Source: JAFLUQ01 sp964537995
GTDB lineage: Bacteria > Bacillota > Clostridia > UMGS1883
NCBI GenBank assembly: GCA_964537995.1
Contig: CAZICW010000022.1
Location: 1 to 24,751 of the forward strand
DNA length: 24,751 nucleotides
Direction: 5' to 3'
The notes under the pieces are model-generated. The model was given only the letters and a program-made list of their open reading frames with translations, was not told the origin of the DNA and did not search any database. Of the stretch, positions 14,504 through 22,862 are shown piece by piece; within the stretch, counting starts at the first letter, position 1, and each line of letters opens with the position of its first letter. The position numbers were made by a program, and so were the translations under genes.

Positions 14504-17500
14504 ATGAAAAAACGCGCGTTATGCCTTATTGTTTCGGCGATGCTGGCATTTGGCTGCTTCAATGCCGCTTTTGCCGCTGCGGGCGGAATTGAAATAACGA
14601 CTGTACAGATTGAAAACAACACTGTTCTCTCAATCGAGGTTTCCGCTTCCGACGCTCCGACCGACTGCGTCGCGGTCGCGGCGGTTTTTGACGCCGACGA
14701 AAGCTTTGCCGGCGCGGAAATATCCGAAAATATACTGAAGTCAGGCTTTTCCGGCAGCTTTACCTTTACCTTCGGGGAAGGGCTTTCCGTTGCCGAAGGA
14801 CAGACGGTAAAGGCATTTGTGTGGCGTTACGACGGAGGACTGACCGCAATTCCCGCCGCCGCGGGCTTTGCCGTTACGGTCGGCGGCGATGACGGTAATG
14901 AAACAAAAGACGAAAGCGTAAATCTTGCGGAATTTGTTTTCCATGTGTTTGACGTACCCGCGACAGATGAGGTTGACGGCAGCAAAAGCACGGGATACGC
15001 TCCCATGGCGGGCGTCCTCATTGATTCCGCGAAGCTTTTTGCAAGCGTGAACGACGACGGACTTCGCAAGCTTGAAAGAGCAATCGACGAAACGGAAACC
15101 TATGCCTACGGCGACGACGCCGTTTATCCCGGGCTTGTTACGGCCGGAAGCAAAAATAACTGGGGAAGCTCTCCCTATATCGAGGCTCGGCTTTCCACGG
15201 TAGGATATGAAGAAATAACCGTTTCCGCGAAGCTTGGCGGAAGCAAAAAAGGGCCCAAGAACTATACTCTCCAATACAGCACCGACGGAGAAAACTATGT
15301 CGATGTAGCCTCTTATTCAATAACAAAAAACAAAACAATGGAGCAGGCATTCCTTAATGTGCCTCTTCCCGCCGAGGCAAGCAACTGCGAGCTGCTGCGC
15401 GTCCGTCTTGCGGTCAGCGGCGAGGAAACCGTGAGCGGAGCGGCTCTTTCCGACAATCCCGCAAGCGGAGAAATTGCTATAACCGATTTTGTAATAGGCA
15501 CAAACGGCAAAGCCGAGGTTACATATGTTCCCGAAAGAAGCCCGTCGGGCGCCGCGGACGACGTTGCCGAGACTGACGGCATAATTCATCTTCTCTCCAC
15601 AAGCATAAACGCCGACGGGGTCGATAACGTGACAGTGGACGGAACAACCCTGACAATCACGGCTTCGGGCGATTACGAGATTGAAGGCGTGTTGAACGAC
15701 GGTCGGATTGTCGTAAGTCCGGAGCTTACAAAATCCGATAATGTCAATATAACCCTCAGCGGAGTTGACGTAACAAGCACCGTCGGCTCTCCCTTTTGCG
15801 CGGCGGAGGCCAAAGTATCCGTAATTCTTTCCGACGGCACGGAAAATACCTTTACCGACCCGGAGGTTTATACAGATACGACCGGAAACGCCTGCTTTTA
15901 CAGCAAGCGGGATCTTTCCGTAAGCGGGGGCGGCTCCCTGACCGTAAACGGAAACGCCAATAACGCCATAGGTACAAAGGCGGATTTGGAAATTCTCGGC
16001 GGCACAATTTCCGTAACCGCGGCAAATAACGGGCTCAAGGGCAACGATTCGGTCACAATCGGCGACGGAACAATAACCGTCGTAAGCAGCGGCGACGGTA
16101 TCAAGAGCGACAACATTTCGGAAGAGGACAAGGGCTATGTTAAAATAACCGGCGGCACAATAAGCATAACCTCGGGTGAGGATGGCATCCAAGCCGACTT
16201 GCTCGCCGATATAAGCGGAGGAAGCATAACGATAAAATCGGGCGCGGAAGGCATAAAGGTCAACGGCGATACAGCCGACGAAACCGAGCCTGCCGTTTCC
16301 GACGGCCGTATCGCAATCTCCGGCGGGAGCTTTAACATAACGAGCGGCGAGGACGCGATAAAATCCACCGCGGCTTCCGTTACGGTGACTGACGGCGAAT
16401 TTTTTATAAACACCCGTCAGGACGGCATACAGGCTGAAACCGCGCTGAATATTTCCGGCGGCACGTTTGACATTTTCAGCGACAACGCCGAGGTTTACGA
16501 CTACAGCGTAATTGATTTTTTCAATGATCCGTCGCTCACCGAAGCTCAATATCCCATAACGAACATAAACGACGGCAATACTGCGACATACTGGACATCT
16601 AACAGCAAGGAAGCCTATGTAATCTGCGACCTCGGCGAGGTCAAGACAGTAGGAAAGATCGGTGTCGCGGAAAAAGCGGTCGAAAACAGGGAATACTATT
16701 ATGAGCTTTTGATTTCCGAGGACGGCATAACCTATACCCCGATTTATGACGGCACCAACGGCTATAACAACGGCGATATGGTTTATAATATGGCAAATAA
16801 CACGGACGCCCGCTTTGTCAAGGCGCTGTTTAAGGGAAATTCATACCACGATTGGAACTCCGTATCAGAGCTTGAAATCTGCGGCGAATGTACGCAGCTT
16901 GACAGCAGCGACAGCCTTAAAGGGCTTAAGGGCGTACAGGAGGTCAATATCGGCGGAGGAAGCTTCTCCCTTGAAACGATTGACGACGCCGTCCATTCCG
17001 ACGGAAATATAACGATATCCGGCGGCGCCTTCCGTATTTATACCGACGATGACGCCATACACGCCGACGGCAATCTCAGCATAAGCGGCGACGAAACATA
17101 TATACAGGTAGATTATTGCTATGAGGGGCTTGAAGCCCTTGTAATAAATATTCTCGGCGGTACGGTTTATGTCACGGCCTCCGACGACGGACTTAATGCC
17201 ACAAACGGAGAGACAAATTCCGCCGGTCAGCCCGAAAACACCCCGGGCGGAGGGAATAACTGGGGCGGCGGCGGAAACAACTGGGGCGGCGGCTTCGGAA
17301 TGTTCTCGGTTGAAGCCTCCGCGACGGACAGTATTCTCATAAATATCGAGGGCGGCTTCGTAAGCGTAAACGCCGGCGGAGACGGAATAGACTCAAACGG
17401 AAACGTCACAATGAGCGGAGGAACCGTTCTTGTCTGCGGGCCGTCAAGCTCCGACGACGCCGCGCTGGATTTTGACGGCTCCTTTACGCAGACGGGCGGT

Positions 17501-17842
17501 CTGCTCGCGGCGGCCGGCTCATCCGGCATGGCGCAGGCTCCGAGCGGCTCACAGTATGTCGCCAAAATAACCTATCGTTCCTCTCAGAGCGCGAATACGA
17601 TTGTGCGCATAGCTTCCTCGTCAGGCGCGGATATTGTCACCTTTGCTCCTTGCAAGGCATATAACTCGCTTGTGGTGTCCTCGCCGGATTTTGTGAAGGA
17701 TGAGACATATTATGTTTATTCAGGCGGAAGCTGCACAGGGACGAATACCGGAGGTCTTTACAGCGGCGGAGCTTATACCGGCGGAACTCAGAAAGCGTCG
17801 TTTAAAACAAGCAGCACCGTTACAAGCGTTTCGGTAAACTGA
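14504..17842 (+). CDS. Secreted Cthe_2159-type beta-helix carbohydrate-binding protein with inserted F5/8C domain
   Basis: Start ATG 14504 (MKKRALCLIVSAMLAFGCFN), preceded by GAAGGATG; the in-frame GTG at 14495 lies in that ribosome-binding stretch. Length 1112 aa. Signal peptide 1-24 (AFA-AAG). About 28-126 is an Ig-like sandwich and 140-335 a beta-sandwich of unknown type. From about 358 the sequence matches the Cthe_2159 family (DUF4353): a pectate-lyase-like right-handed beta-helix, shown by coil repeats such as ISGGSITIKSGAEGIKVNG and ITGGTISITSGEDGIQAD. That family's founder binds acidic pectic polysaccharide and calcium. About 668-795 is an F5/8 type C domain (INDGNTATYWTS, ARFVKALFKG, SVSELEI) breaking the helix, which resumes at about 798-1000. 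A Gly/Asn/Trp linker (two GGGNNWGGG-like repeats) lies near 915-930. No membrane anchor is visible. Function inferred: extracellular glycan binding; catalysis not shown. Confidence 0.85.
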   Translation: MKKRALCLIVSAMLAFGCFNAAFAAAGGIEITTVQIENNTVLSIEVSASDAPTDCVAVAAVFDADESFAGAEISENILKSGFSGSFTFTFGEGLSVAEGQTVKAFVWRYDGGLTAIPAAAGFAVTVGGDDGNETKDESVNLAEFVFHVFDVPATDEVDGSKSTGYAPMAGVLIDSAKLFASVNDDGLRKLERAIDETETYAYGDDAVYPGLVTAGSKNNWGSSPYIEARLSTVGYEEITVSAKLGGSKKGPKNYTLQYSTDGENYVDVASYSITKNKTMEQAFLNVPLPAEASNCELLRVRLAVSGEETVSGAALSDNPASGEIAITDFVIGTNGKAEVTYVPERSPSGAADDVAETDGIIHLLSTSINADGVDNVTVDGTTLTITASGDYEIEGVLNDGRIVVSPELTKSDNVNITLSGVDVTSTVGSPFCAAEAKVSVILSDGTENTFTDPEVYTDTTGNACFYSKRDLSVSGGGSLTVNGNANNAIGTKADLEILGGTISVTAANNGLKGNDSVTIGDGTITVVSSGDGIKSDNISEEDKGYVKITGGTISITSGEDGIQADLLADISGGSITIKSGAEGIKVNGDTADETEPAVSDGRIAISGGSFNITSGEDAIKSTAASVTVTDGEFFINTRQDGIQAETALNISGGTFDIFSDNAEVYDYSVIDFFNDPSLTEAQYPITNINDGNTATYWTSNSKEAYVICDLGEVKTVGKIGVAEKAVENREYYYELLISEDGITYTPIYDGTNGYNNGDMVYNMANNTDARFVKALFKGNSYHDWNSVSELEICGECTQLDSSDSLKGLKGVQEVNIGGGSFSLETIDDAVHSDGNITISGGAFRIYTDDDAIHADGNLSISGDETYIQVDYCYEGLEALVINILGGTVYVTASDDGLNATNGETNSAGQPENTPGGGNNWGGGGNNWGGGFGMFSVEASATDSILINIEGGFVSVNAGGDGIDSNGNVTMSGGTVLVCGPSSSDDAALDFDGSFTQTGGLLAAAGSSGMAQAPSGSQYVAKITYRSSQSANTIVRIASSSGADIVTFAPCKAYNSLVVSSPDFVKDETYYVYSGGSCTGTNTGGLYSGGAYTGGTQKASFKTSSTVTSVSVN

Positions 17843-17876
17843 GAACGCGTGAAAACGCGCGGAAAATTACAGGCAT

Positions 17877-17912
17877 AAAAAATCTCTGCCGTATAAACGG
17901 CAGAGATTTTTT
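17877..17912. terminator. Bidirectional intrinsic terminator
   Basis: AATCTCTGCCG (17881-17891) pairs with CGGCAGAGATT (17898-17908) around TATAAA, flanked by A4 on the left and T4 on the right, giving a T6 tract on either strand. It ends the beta-helix gene on the plus strand and can also end the convergent gene at 18004. The remaining 17913-18003 stretch has no gene; it holds an AT-rich patch with TGCATAATTA (17981-17990). Confidence 0.92.
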
Positions 17913-18003
17913 CAGCGTGCTTCATTATTGTCGTGTCACAGTTGTTTTTTGCTTTTCAGCCTTTGTTTCGCCTCAAATTACAATGCATAATTAACAATCG
18001 TAA

Positions 18004-19854
18004 TTATTCTTCATCCACTACTTCTATTTCGGGGATATTCTCCGTCTCGTTTGCGGCTTCGTTTTCTTGAGCTTCAGCAAGCTCTCCCGCCGTTTCGGAT
18101 TCCTGAACGCCGGAGTGAGATTGAACGCCTGTCCCAAGCAAAACGAAATTCTGCGCCTGCGCGGCGGCAAGAGAAAACATTGTGGATTTTGAAATATCAC
18201 CCATGCAGCGCAGGCTGAAGCTGCAGCCCTCATTTTGCCATTCCGCAAGCAGCCCGCCGTTCGCGAGACTCGCCACCTTAACTTCTACGTCGTTGCCGTT
18301 CAGGTCGATGGCATAGCTGAGCCGTCCGCCGGAAATGCCGCCGTAGTCCGAGCTTACGTCCGTGCCGCCAAAAGCGGAGCGGAAAATATATTGAACGCCG
18401 TTAAGGCTGTACGAAAGCTGCGCGGTATTATCGTTTACAATTGTTTTTTCAACATTTTCCGCACCGTCGGGAGCGAAAATTTTAAAGCCGAGAGCCGCGT
18501 CAATTTCATCAATATCGTCGTCGGCTTTCTCATCCGCGTCGAGCGCGTCGCTGTCGGCTTCGCCGGATTTTTCCGATTCCGCCGCGGCAATTATAACGGT
18601 GCGGCTCGCCTCGTCCCAATCAACCGACGCTCCGAAAAACTCCATAACCGCACGAATCGGGACATAGGCTCTGTCGTCGATTATCACGGCGGCGGTTTCA
18701 AGCTCGATTAACTTTACCGCGTCGCCGCCTTTGCCCTGCATTTTGGGGCTGTCGATTGTAATAAGGAGCGTATTTCCGCCGTTTTCAACAGTTACGGTAC
18801 GTTTTTCCGGATCCCAGCTTACGTCCATATTCATAGCTTCCGCGACGGCACGCACGGGGATAAGCGTCCTTCCGTCGGCTATGACACACTGCGCGTCGGG
18901 AAATTCAACCTCAACTCCGTTATATGTAACCGTTATCGGCTCCTGTTTTTCGTTTTCGGATACCGATTCCGATTCCGATTCATTTACTTCCTTTTCTTGC
19001 GCTGCTTCGGATTTTTCCGTCGGCAAGGCTTCGTTTTCCCTGACAGGCGACGTGATATTCAGAATCCCGCCGTCAATTTTTGCCGAAAAGCCGAAATATT
19101 CCGCCAAACGCGCCATAGCCTGAGCCGATATATACATTCTGTTGTTTACGAGAATAATATTTTTGTCGGCGCGATAGGTTTCTCCGTCGAGTTCGATTTT
19201 ATTGCTGCCGACGGTCAGAGTGACAGTATTTTCCCCGTCGGACACCTCGGCAATTCCGTCAGCCGCGTCCCAAGAAAATTTCAGCCCCATGGCTTCGGTC
19301 ACAAAACGCGCGGGATACATGGGCGCCCCGCTGACAAGGGTTGGCGCGCAGTCTTTGTACTCAACCTCGGTTCCGTCAACATAGACCTCGGAAGCTCCGT
19401 CAGCGGTTATTACGAGGCTGTTGTCAACATCGCCCAGAAGGAAGGTAAAGCCGTTTAGCAGCGCTATTGTTTTAACCGCATCCTCGGATATGAGCATACG
19501 GTTGTTCTTCAGAACGGTTTTCCCGTCCGTCTTCACCGTTATTTCATGTCCGAGAGCGAGAGTATAGGTCATTTCGTTGCTGCCGACGGTGAACGTAGCC
19601 TTAAAATCGTCTCCCGTAACGGTTGCGGTTCCGAGATTCGCGAACCATTCAAACTGAAGTCCCATGGCTTCGGTCACAAAACGCGCGGGAAGCATGACTA
19701 CTCCGTTAATTTCCTGCGACTCGACATCCTGAAACTCCACCGTTTCGCCGTTCACCTGAACAAGCTTCACGTTTTCCGCGAGCACTGCGGGCGCCGCAGT
19801 AAACAAAACCGCCGCAAGCAGCACAGCCGCAGCCTTTTCATACACAAATTTCAT
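18004..19854 (-). CDS. Secreted protein with three copper-amine-oxidase N-terminal-like (CAO_N1) domains
   Basis: Extracellular protein of 616 aa; ATG at 19854 with AAGGGAG upstream. Signal peptide 1-26 (VLA-ENV). Three stalk-type CAO_N1 domains: about 33-150 (LPARFVTEAMGLQFEW), 157-268 (YPARFVTEAMGLKFSW) and 308-424 (IPVRAVAEAMNMDVSW then VPIRAVMEFFGASVDW). Domains 1 and 2 share a 30-bp identical DNA stretch (19286-19315 and 19661-19690), evidence of internal duplication. A Ser/Glu linker (ESESESVSENE, about 292-302) precedes domain 3. About 455-565 is a further domain starting ALGFKIFAPDGAENVEK, resembling DUF4367-type C-terminal domains, and the tail is acidic. Despite the domain name there is no amine oxidase catalytic part; in Bacillota these modules occur in wall-associated proteins. 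Its perfect promoter overlaps the stop codon of the upstream decarboxylase gene. Confidence 0.85.
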   Translation of the reverse strand: MKFVYEKAAAVLLAAVLFTAAPAVLAENVKLVQVNGETVEFQDVESQEINGVVMLPARFVTEAMGLQFEWFANLGTATVTGDDFKATFTVGSNEMTYTLALGHEITVKTDGKTVLKNNRMLISEDAVKTIALLNGFTFLLGDVDNSLVITADGASEVYVDGTEVEYKDCAPTLVSGAPMYPARFVTEAMGLKFSWDAADGIAEVSDGENTVTLTVGSNKIELDGETYRADKNIILVNNRMYISAQAMARLAEYFGFSAKIDGGILNITSPVRENEALPTEKSEAAQEKEVNESESESVSENEKQEPITVTYNGVEVEFPDAQCVIADGRTLIPVRAVAEAMNMDVSWDPEKRTVTVENGGNTLLITIDSPKMQGKGGDAVKLIELETAAVIIDDRAYVPIRAVMEFFGASVDWDEASRTVIIAAAESEKSGEADSDALDADEKADDDIDEIDAALGFKIFAPDGAENVEKTIVNDNTAQLSYSLNGVQYIFRSAFGGTDVSSDYGGISGGRLSYAIDLNGNDVEVKVASLANGGLLAEWQNEGCSFSLRCMGDISKSTMFSLAAAQAQNFVLLGTGVQSHSGVQESETAGELAEAQENEAANETENIPEIEVVDEE

Positions 19855-19887
19855 TTATTTCAACTCCCTTGACAATCTGTTTAAATT

Positions 19888-19916
19888 ATTATATCAATTA
19901 TTTCAACCGTTGTCAA
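19888..19916 (-). promoter_or_regulatory. Perfect consensus sigma-A promoter of the CAO_N1-domain gene
   Basis: On the minus strand TTGACA (19916-19911), 17-nt spacer, TATAAT (19893-19888): a 12/12 match. The TGA stop codon of the upstream decarboxylase gene (19915-19913) lies inside the -35 hexamer, so there is no terminator between the genes and read-through from upstream is also likely. Confidence 0.92.
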
Positions 19917-21277
19917 TGACTTTGTTTTACGACATTAATTTTTCCGCCGTTCACTCCGTGAATCTCGCCGCCGCTTTCCGTGATTTCCGCTACGGCTTCC
20001 GCGGCTTCCGCGCTTATTGCTTCTCCGGGCATAAGCTGGGGCGTGCCGGGCGGATAAACCAAAACCTCGCGCGCGCAGATTCTTCCCGCGGCTTTCCGAA
20101 TCGGAATTTCTTCCGTTTCGGAAAAAAACGCTTTGCGCGGCGGCATTGCGGCTTCCGCCGCGAACGGAGCGAAGCGCATCGGTCGGTACGGCTCCGCGTC
20201 AATCTCGGCAACGGCCGCGCTTAAACGGAGCAAATCCTCTCTTGTGTGAGCAATGTTCGCTATGCAGACAAGCCCGCCGCCGTAGCTACACTCGACCGCA
20301 ATTCCCTTCCCGCGCAGCGTTTCCGCCGCCGAAAACGGATTTGACGCAAGAGGAAGCACTATACGCGAGACGTCTTTATATTTTGCCGCGCTGCCCGCAA
20401 TTTCAGCCTGCTCCGGAAAAATTTCCAACACGTTTTCCGCAAGCGCCGTCCACAGCCCTTCGCCCTCGCTTTCCATTTTCGCGCGGGCATAATCCAACGA
20501 AGCCATGAGAATATAGCTCGGCGAGCTGGTCTGGTGCATTTTCAGCATGGCCTCAAGGCGCGGCGGCTCACGGTTTATATGAAGATACGCCGACTGTGTC
20601 AGAGAAGGGAGAGTTTTATGCGCGCTCGTGACGACAATATCCGCTCCGAGGGTTACCGCCGACGGCGGCAACAGCGGAGAAAGTCCGAAATGCGCGCCGT
20701 GGGCGCTGTCAACTATCAGCAGCATACCGTGATTGTGGGCAATTTCGGCAATTTCGGCAACGTCGGAGCAAAGCCCGAAATAGTTTGGAGACGTTATGTA
20801 TACCGCCTTCGCGTCGGGATTGCTTTTCGCGGCGGTCTCAACGTCGGCGGGGCTTATTCCTCCCCAAAGCAGGCCCCCGTCAATAGCTTCGGGACGGAGC
20901 CATACGGGATTTGCGCCCGAAAAAATCAAAGCGGAAACAAAGCTCCGATGACAGAAGCGGTCGCATATAATTTTGTCGCCCTCGCTCAAAGCCGCGCCGA
21001 CAGCCGCCATTATACCTCCGCTGGAGCCGCTGACAAGAAACCGAGTTTTTTTTGCGCCGAAAAAGCGCGCGGCCGCGGCTTCCGCCTCGGCTATGACGCC
21101 CTCCGCGAAAAAGAGGTTGTCGCTTTCGGGCAGCTCTGTCGTATCAATTTCCTTCAGGAAATCAAAGCCCTCCATGCCCTTGCCGCCCAAGTGGCCGGGC
21201 ATATGAAAGCTGAGCTGATTTTTGTCTTTAAGCTTAAGCAGCGCACTGTAAAGCGGAGCCTTGTCCGAATCAGTCAT
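19913..21277 (-). CDS. Orn/Lys/Arg decarboxylase-family PLP enzyme (YaaO-like)
   Basis: Fold-type I PLP enzyme of the arginine/lysine/ornithine decarboxylase group, cytosolic; it would make agmatine, cadaverine or putrescine. Product 454 aa, slightly shorter than SpeA/YaaO-type proteins (about 480-490). Signatures: FHMPGHLGGKG (about 24-34), LVSGSSGG for PLP phosphate (81-88), DSAHGAHFG with the PLP-ring aspartate D190, the SAHKTLPSLTQSAYLH segment with Schiff-base lysine K221, and the C-terminal YPPGTPQLMPGE typical of the family. The ATG (21277) overlaps the last 8 nt of the upstream membrane-protein gene and has no recognisable ribosome binding site, so it is probably translated by coupling. 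Substrate cannot be assigned from sequence alone. Its stop codon is embedded in the promoter of the next gene. Confidence 0.88.
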   Translation of the reverse strand: MTDSDKAPLYSALLKLKDKNQLSFHMPGHLGGKGMEGFDFLKEIDTTELPESDNLFFAEGVIAEAEAAAARFFGAKKTRFLVSGSSGGIMAAVGAALSEGDKIICDRFCHRSFVSALIFSGANPVWLRPEAIDGGLLWGGISPADVETAAKSNPDAKAVYITSPNYFGLCSDVAEIAEIAHNHGMLLIVDSAHGAHFGLSPLLPPSAVTLGADIVVTSAHKTLPSLTQSAYLHINREPPRLEAMLKMHQTSSPSYILMASLDYARAKMESEGEGLWTALAENVLEIFPEQAEIAGSAAKYKDVSRIVLPLASNPFSAAETLRGKGIAVECSYGGGLVCIANIAHTREDLLRLSAAVAEIDAEPYRPMRFAPFAAEAAMPPRKAFFSETEEIPIRKAAGRICAREVLVYPPGTPQLMPGEAISAEAAEAVAEITESGGEIHGVNGGKINVVKQSH

Positions 21278-22574
21278 CGCGGTCGCCGGAGGCGTTGCCG
21301 ATAAGGAATATCAACGCGCCGATTACCGCAACCACACCGGCAATGATGATAATTGCCGCCGTAAAGAAGCTGAAATAGCCGTTAAGCACACTTTGCAGGA
21401 ACAGCGCGCCCTGCGAATAGGAAGGACGGAAGAATATCGCGCCGAGAATGACGGCAATACCGCCGACAATAAACGACCATCCGAGAGGAAGGTACGCCGA
21501 CTCACGGCATACTATACACATAAGAATTATAAGCACAACCGTTATAAGCAGCAGCGCCGCAAGCGTCCGCAGCGACATAATGTGGCGCACGGTATCCTTA
21601 TACCCGCTTATCGGAGAAGCGTCGATAGCCGAACGGGAAACCGCCTCCATGCCGACAGTGTTGTCAAAGTAATCGGCTATTGCCGTATAGTCCTCCTCTG
21701 ACAGAACTCGTCCCGTCAAATTGCGCACAAGAGTGGAATTTTCTTTGATTACATCAGCTACATCACTGCCGGTCAGCTCGTCGTAGCTTTCACCCTTAAG
21801 CAGATAATCCGATGCGTTTTTGAGCCTTTCCGATATGAAGGATTCGAGGGTTGAGCTGCGCAAAGAGGAATTTATTTCATTGTATGTAACAACAACATCC
21901 GAATTGTCGCGGATTATATCCACCAGAGCGGCATTGCTCGACGACTTGACAAGTCCCAGCTCATCGTAGTTCTCTATACCGCCGATGGCAATTTCGGGTA
22001 CGTCCATGCTCTTGACGGAAAGCCGGAAAGCATAATTGCTCGTGACCGCCTGCAAGGAAAGTACGCCCACAAAGCCCGCCGTTGAAACGGAGAGCAGCAC
22101 AAACAGCAAAAAGCCCGCAATTCCGACAAGAGCCTTCTGCCCGGCGGATCTTTTCTTTTTCTTTTTTGTCTTATTCTTGCGCACCTCGACCTTTTTTGCT
22201 TCTTTGTCTCTGTTTTGGCGGCGTTTATCCTGCTTTTTCTTTTCCTTTTCAAGGTCAACGTTGGGAATTTTAATCGGCTTGGGCGCGAACTCGCTGAGAA
22301 GTCTTGCGTCGGTACCCTCCGCCGCCGAATATGTATTTTCCTTCGCCGGCTCCGCATCTCCGTCCGCCGGCTCCGCATCCCCGTCCGCCGGCTCCGCCTG
22401 CGAAATATCTATTCTCTTTGTTTCCCCGTTCGCATTTTCGGCGTCCAAAACCCGCTTTGCCGCGTCGGACGACGTCTGCGAAATATCTATTCTTTTTGTT
22501 TTATCGTTTTCCGATTCACCGTTTAGCCCGACATTTTCCGTGCCGGGGGTCTGAGTTTTTCTGTCTTCAGTCAA
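21270..22574 (-). CDS. Membrane protein with basic/acidic cytoplasmic N terminus, unknown function
   Basis: Not a family I recognise. Start TTG at 22574 (MTEDRKTQTPG), chosen because AAAGGAG lies 9 nt upstream. Length 434 aa. Residues 1-95 are polar and low-complexity, with the motif TKRIDISQ twice (26-33 and 52-59) and EPADGDA repeats (61-74). Residues 107-143 are an extremely Lys/Arg-rich, coiled-coil-like stretch. Predicted membrane helices: about 147-170, 336-355, 362-382 and 401-425. The about 165-residue segment between the first two helices (including VKSSSNAALVDIIRDNSD and LSEEDYTAIADYFDN) would be extracytoplasmic if the positive cluster stays inside. The gene has its own promoter and overlaps the decarboxylase start by 8 nt, so the two are co-translated. 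An envelope-stress or transport accessory role is possible but unsupported. Confidence 0.75.
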   Translation of the reverse strand: MTEDRKTQTPGTENVGLNGESENDKTKRIDISQTSSDAAKRVLDAENANGETKRIDISQAEPADGDAEPADGDAEPAKENTYSAAEGTDARLLSEFAPKPIKIPNVDLEKEKKKQDKRRQNRDKEAKKVEVRKNKTKKKKKRSAGQKALVGIAGFLLFVLLSVSTAGFVGVLSLQAVTSNYAFRLSVKSMDVPEIAIGGIENYDELGLVKSSSNAALVDIIRDNSDVVVTYNEINSSLRSSTLESFISERLKNASDYLLKGESYDELTGSDVADVIKENSTLVRNLTGRVLSEEDYTAIADYFDNTVGMEAVSRSAIDASPISGYKDTVRHIMSLRTLAALLLITVVLIILMCIVCRESAYLPLGWSFIVGGIAVILGAIFFRPSYSQGALFLQSVLNGYFSFFTAAIIIIAGVVAVIGALIFLIGNASGDRDD

Positions 22575-22606
22575 GACAAACCGCTCCTTTGCAACTTATT
22601 TATTAT

Positions 22607-22635
22607 ATTATACAATTTTTTTGTTCAAAAAGCAA
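22607..22635 (-). promoter_or_regulatory. Promoter of the membrane-protein/decarboxylase pair
   Basis: Minus strand TTGCTT (22635-22630), 17-nt spacer containing an A7 tract, TATAAT (22612-22607). The -10 is perfect and the -35 weak (3/6). An inverted repeat GTTCAAAA (22623-22630)/TTTTGAAC (22641-22648) overlaps the -35 and could be an operator or the tail hairpin of the small upstream gene. Confidence 0.65.
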
Positions 22636-22654
22636 TAGCGTTTTGAACGATCGA

Positions 22655-22828
22655 TTACCTGTCTTTGATGTCCGTATCCTTTGTGTAGTCGATTTCGTCC
22701 TCTTCGGGGACATAATCCGTATCACCCACGGAGTGCTCGTCGGTGTCAAACGCTTCGGCATAGGCTCTGTCGTTCATTTTACGGAAAAGCTTTTCCGCTC
22801 CGGCAGTTTTTTTGATTTCTTTCGGCAT
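22655..22828 (-). CDS. Small acidic protein, 57 aa, unknown function (paralogue of 96-257)
   Basis: No named family recognised. ATG at 22828 is preceded by AAAAAGGAGG (minus strand, spacing 8), one of the strongest ribosome binding sites in the window, and by a perfect consensus promoter at 22870-22898. The protein begins MPKEIKKTAGAEKLFRKMND and continues into an acidic half (FDTDEHSVGDTDYVPEEDE) ending TDIKDR. No signal peptide or membrane segment. Residues 9-27 align without gaps with residues 7-25 of the 53-aa product at 96-257: seven identities (G, A, L, F, N, D, A) plus several conservative pairs (Q/E, R/K, V/M, F/Y, L/F), and both have P-(D/E)-E-D in the tail. The basic-amphipathic N half plus acidic C half suggests a small regulator or binding partner; this is inference. 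Highly expressed by its signals. Confidence 0.8.
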   Translation of the reverse strand: MPKEIKKTAGAEKLFRKMNDRAYAEAFDTDEHSVGDTDYVPEEDEIDYTKDTDIKDR

Positions 22829-22862
22829 AATTATATCCTCCTTTTTGCTGACGGCTTTCTTT

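Noticed and set aside
14504..14580. Lipoprotein signal in the beta-helix protein (LAFGC)
   Set aside because: The residue at -3 to the cysteine is Ala with Phe at -2, a poor lipobox, and a good signal peptidase I site (AFA) follows.
15317..16549. 410-codon minus-strand frame inside the beta-helix gene
   Set aside because: Shadow of a repetitive beta-helix coding sequence; no start signals or recognisable domain.
18004..19854. Amine oxidase enzyme
   Set aside because: Only the N-terminal stalk-type domain named after copper amine oxidase is present, in three copies; no catalytic domain, TPQ motif or copper ligands are visible.
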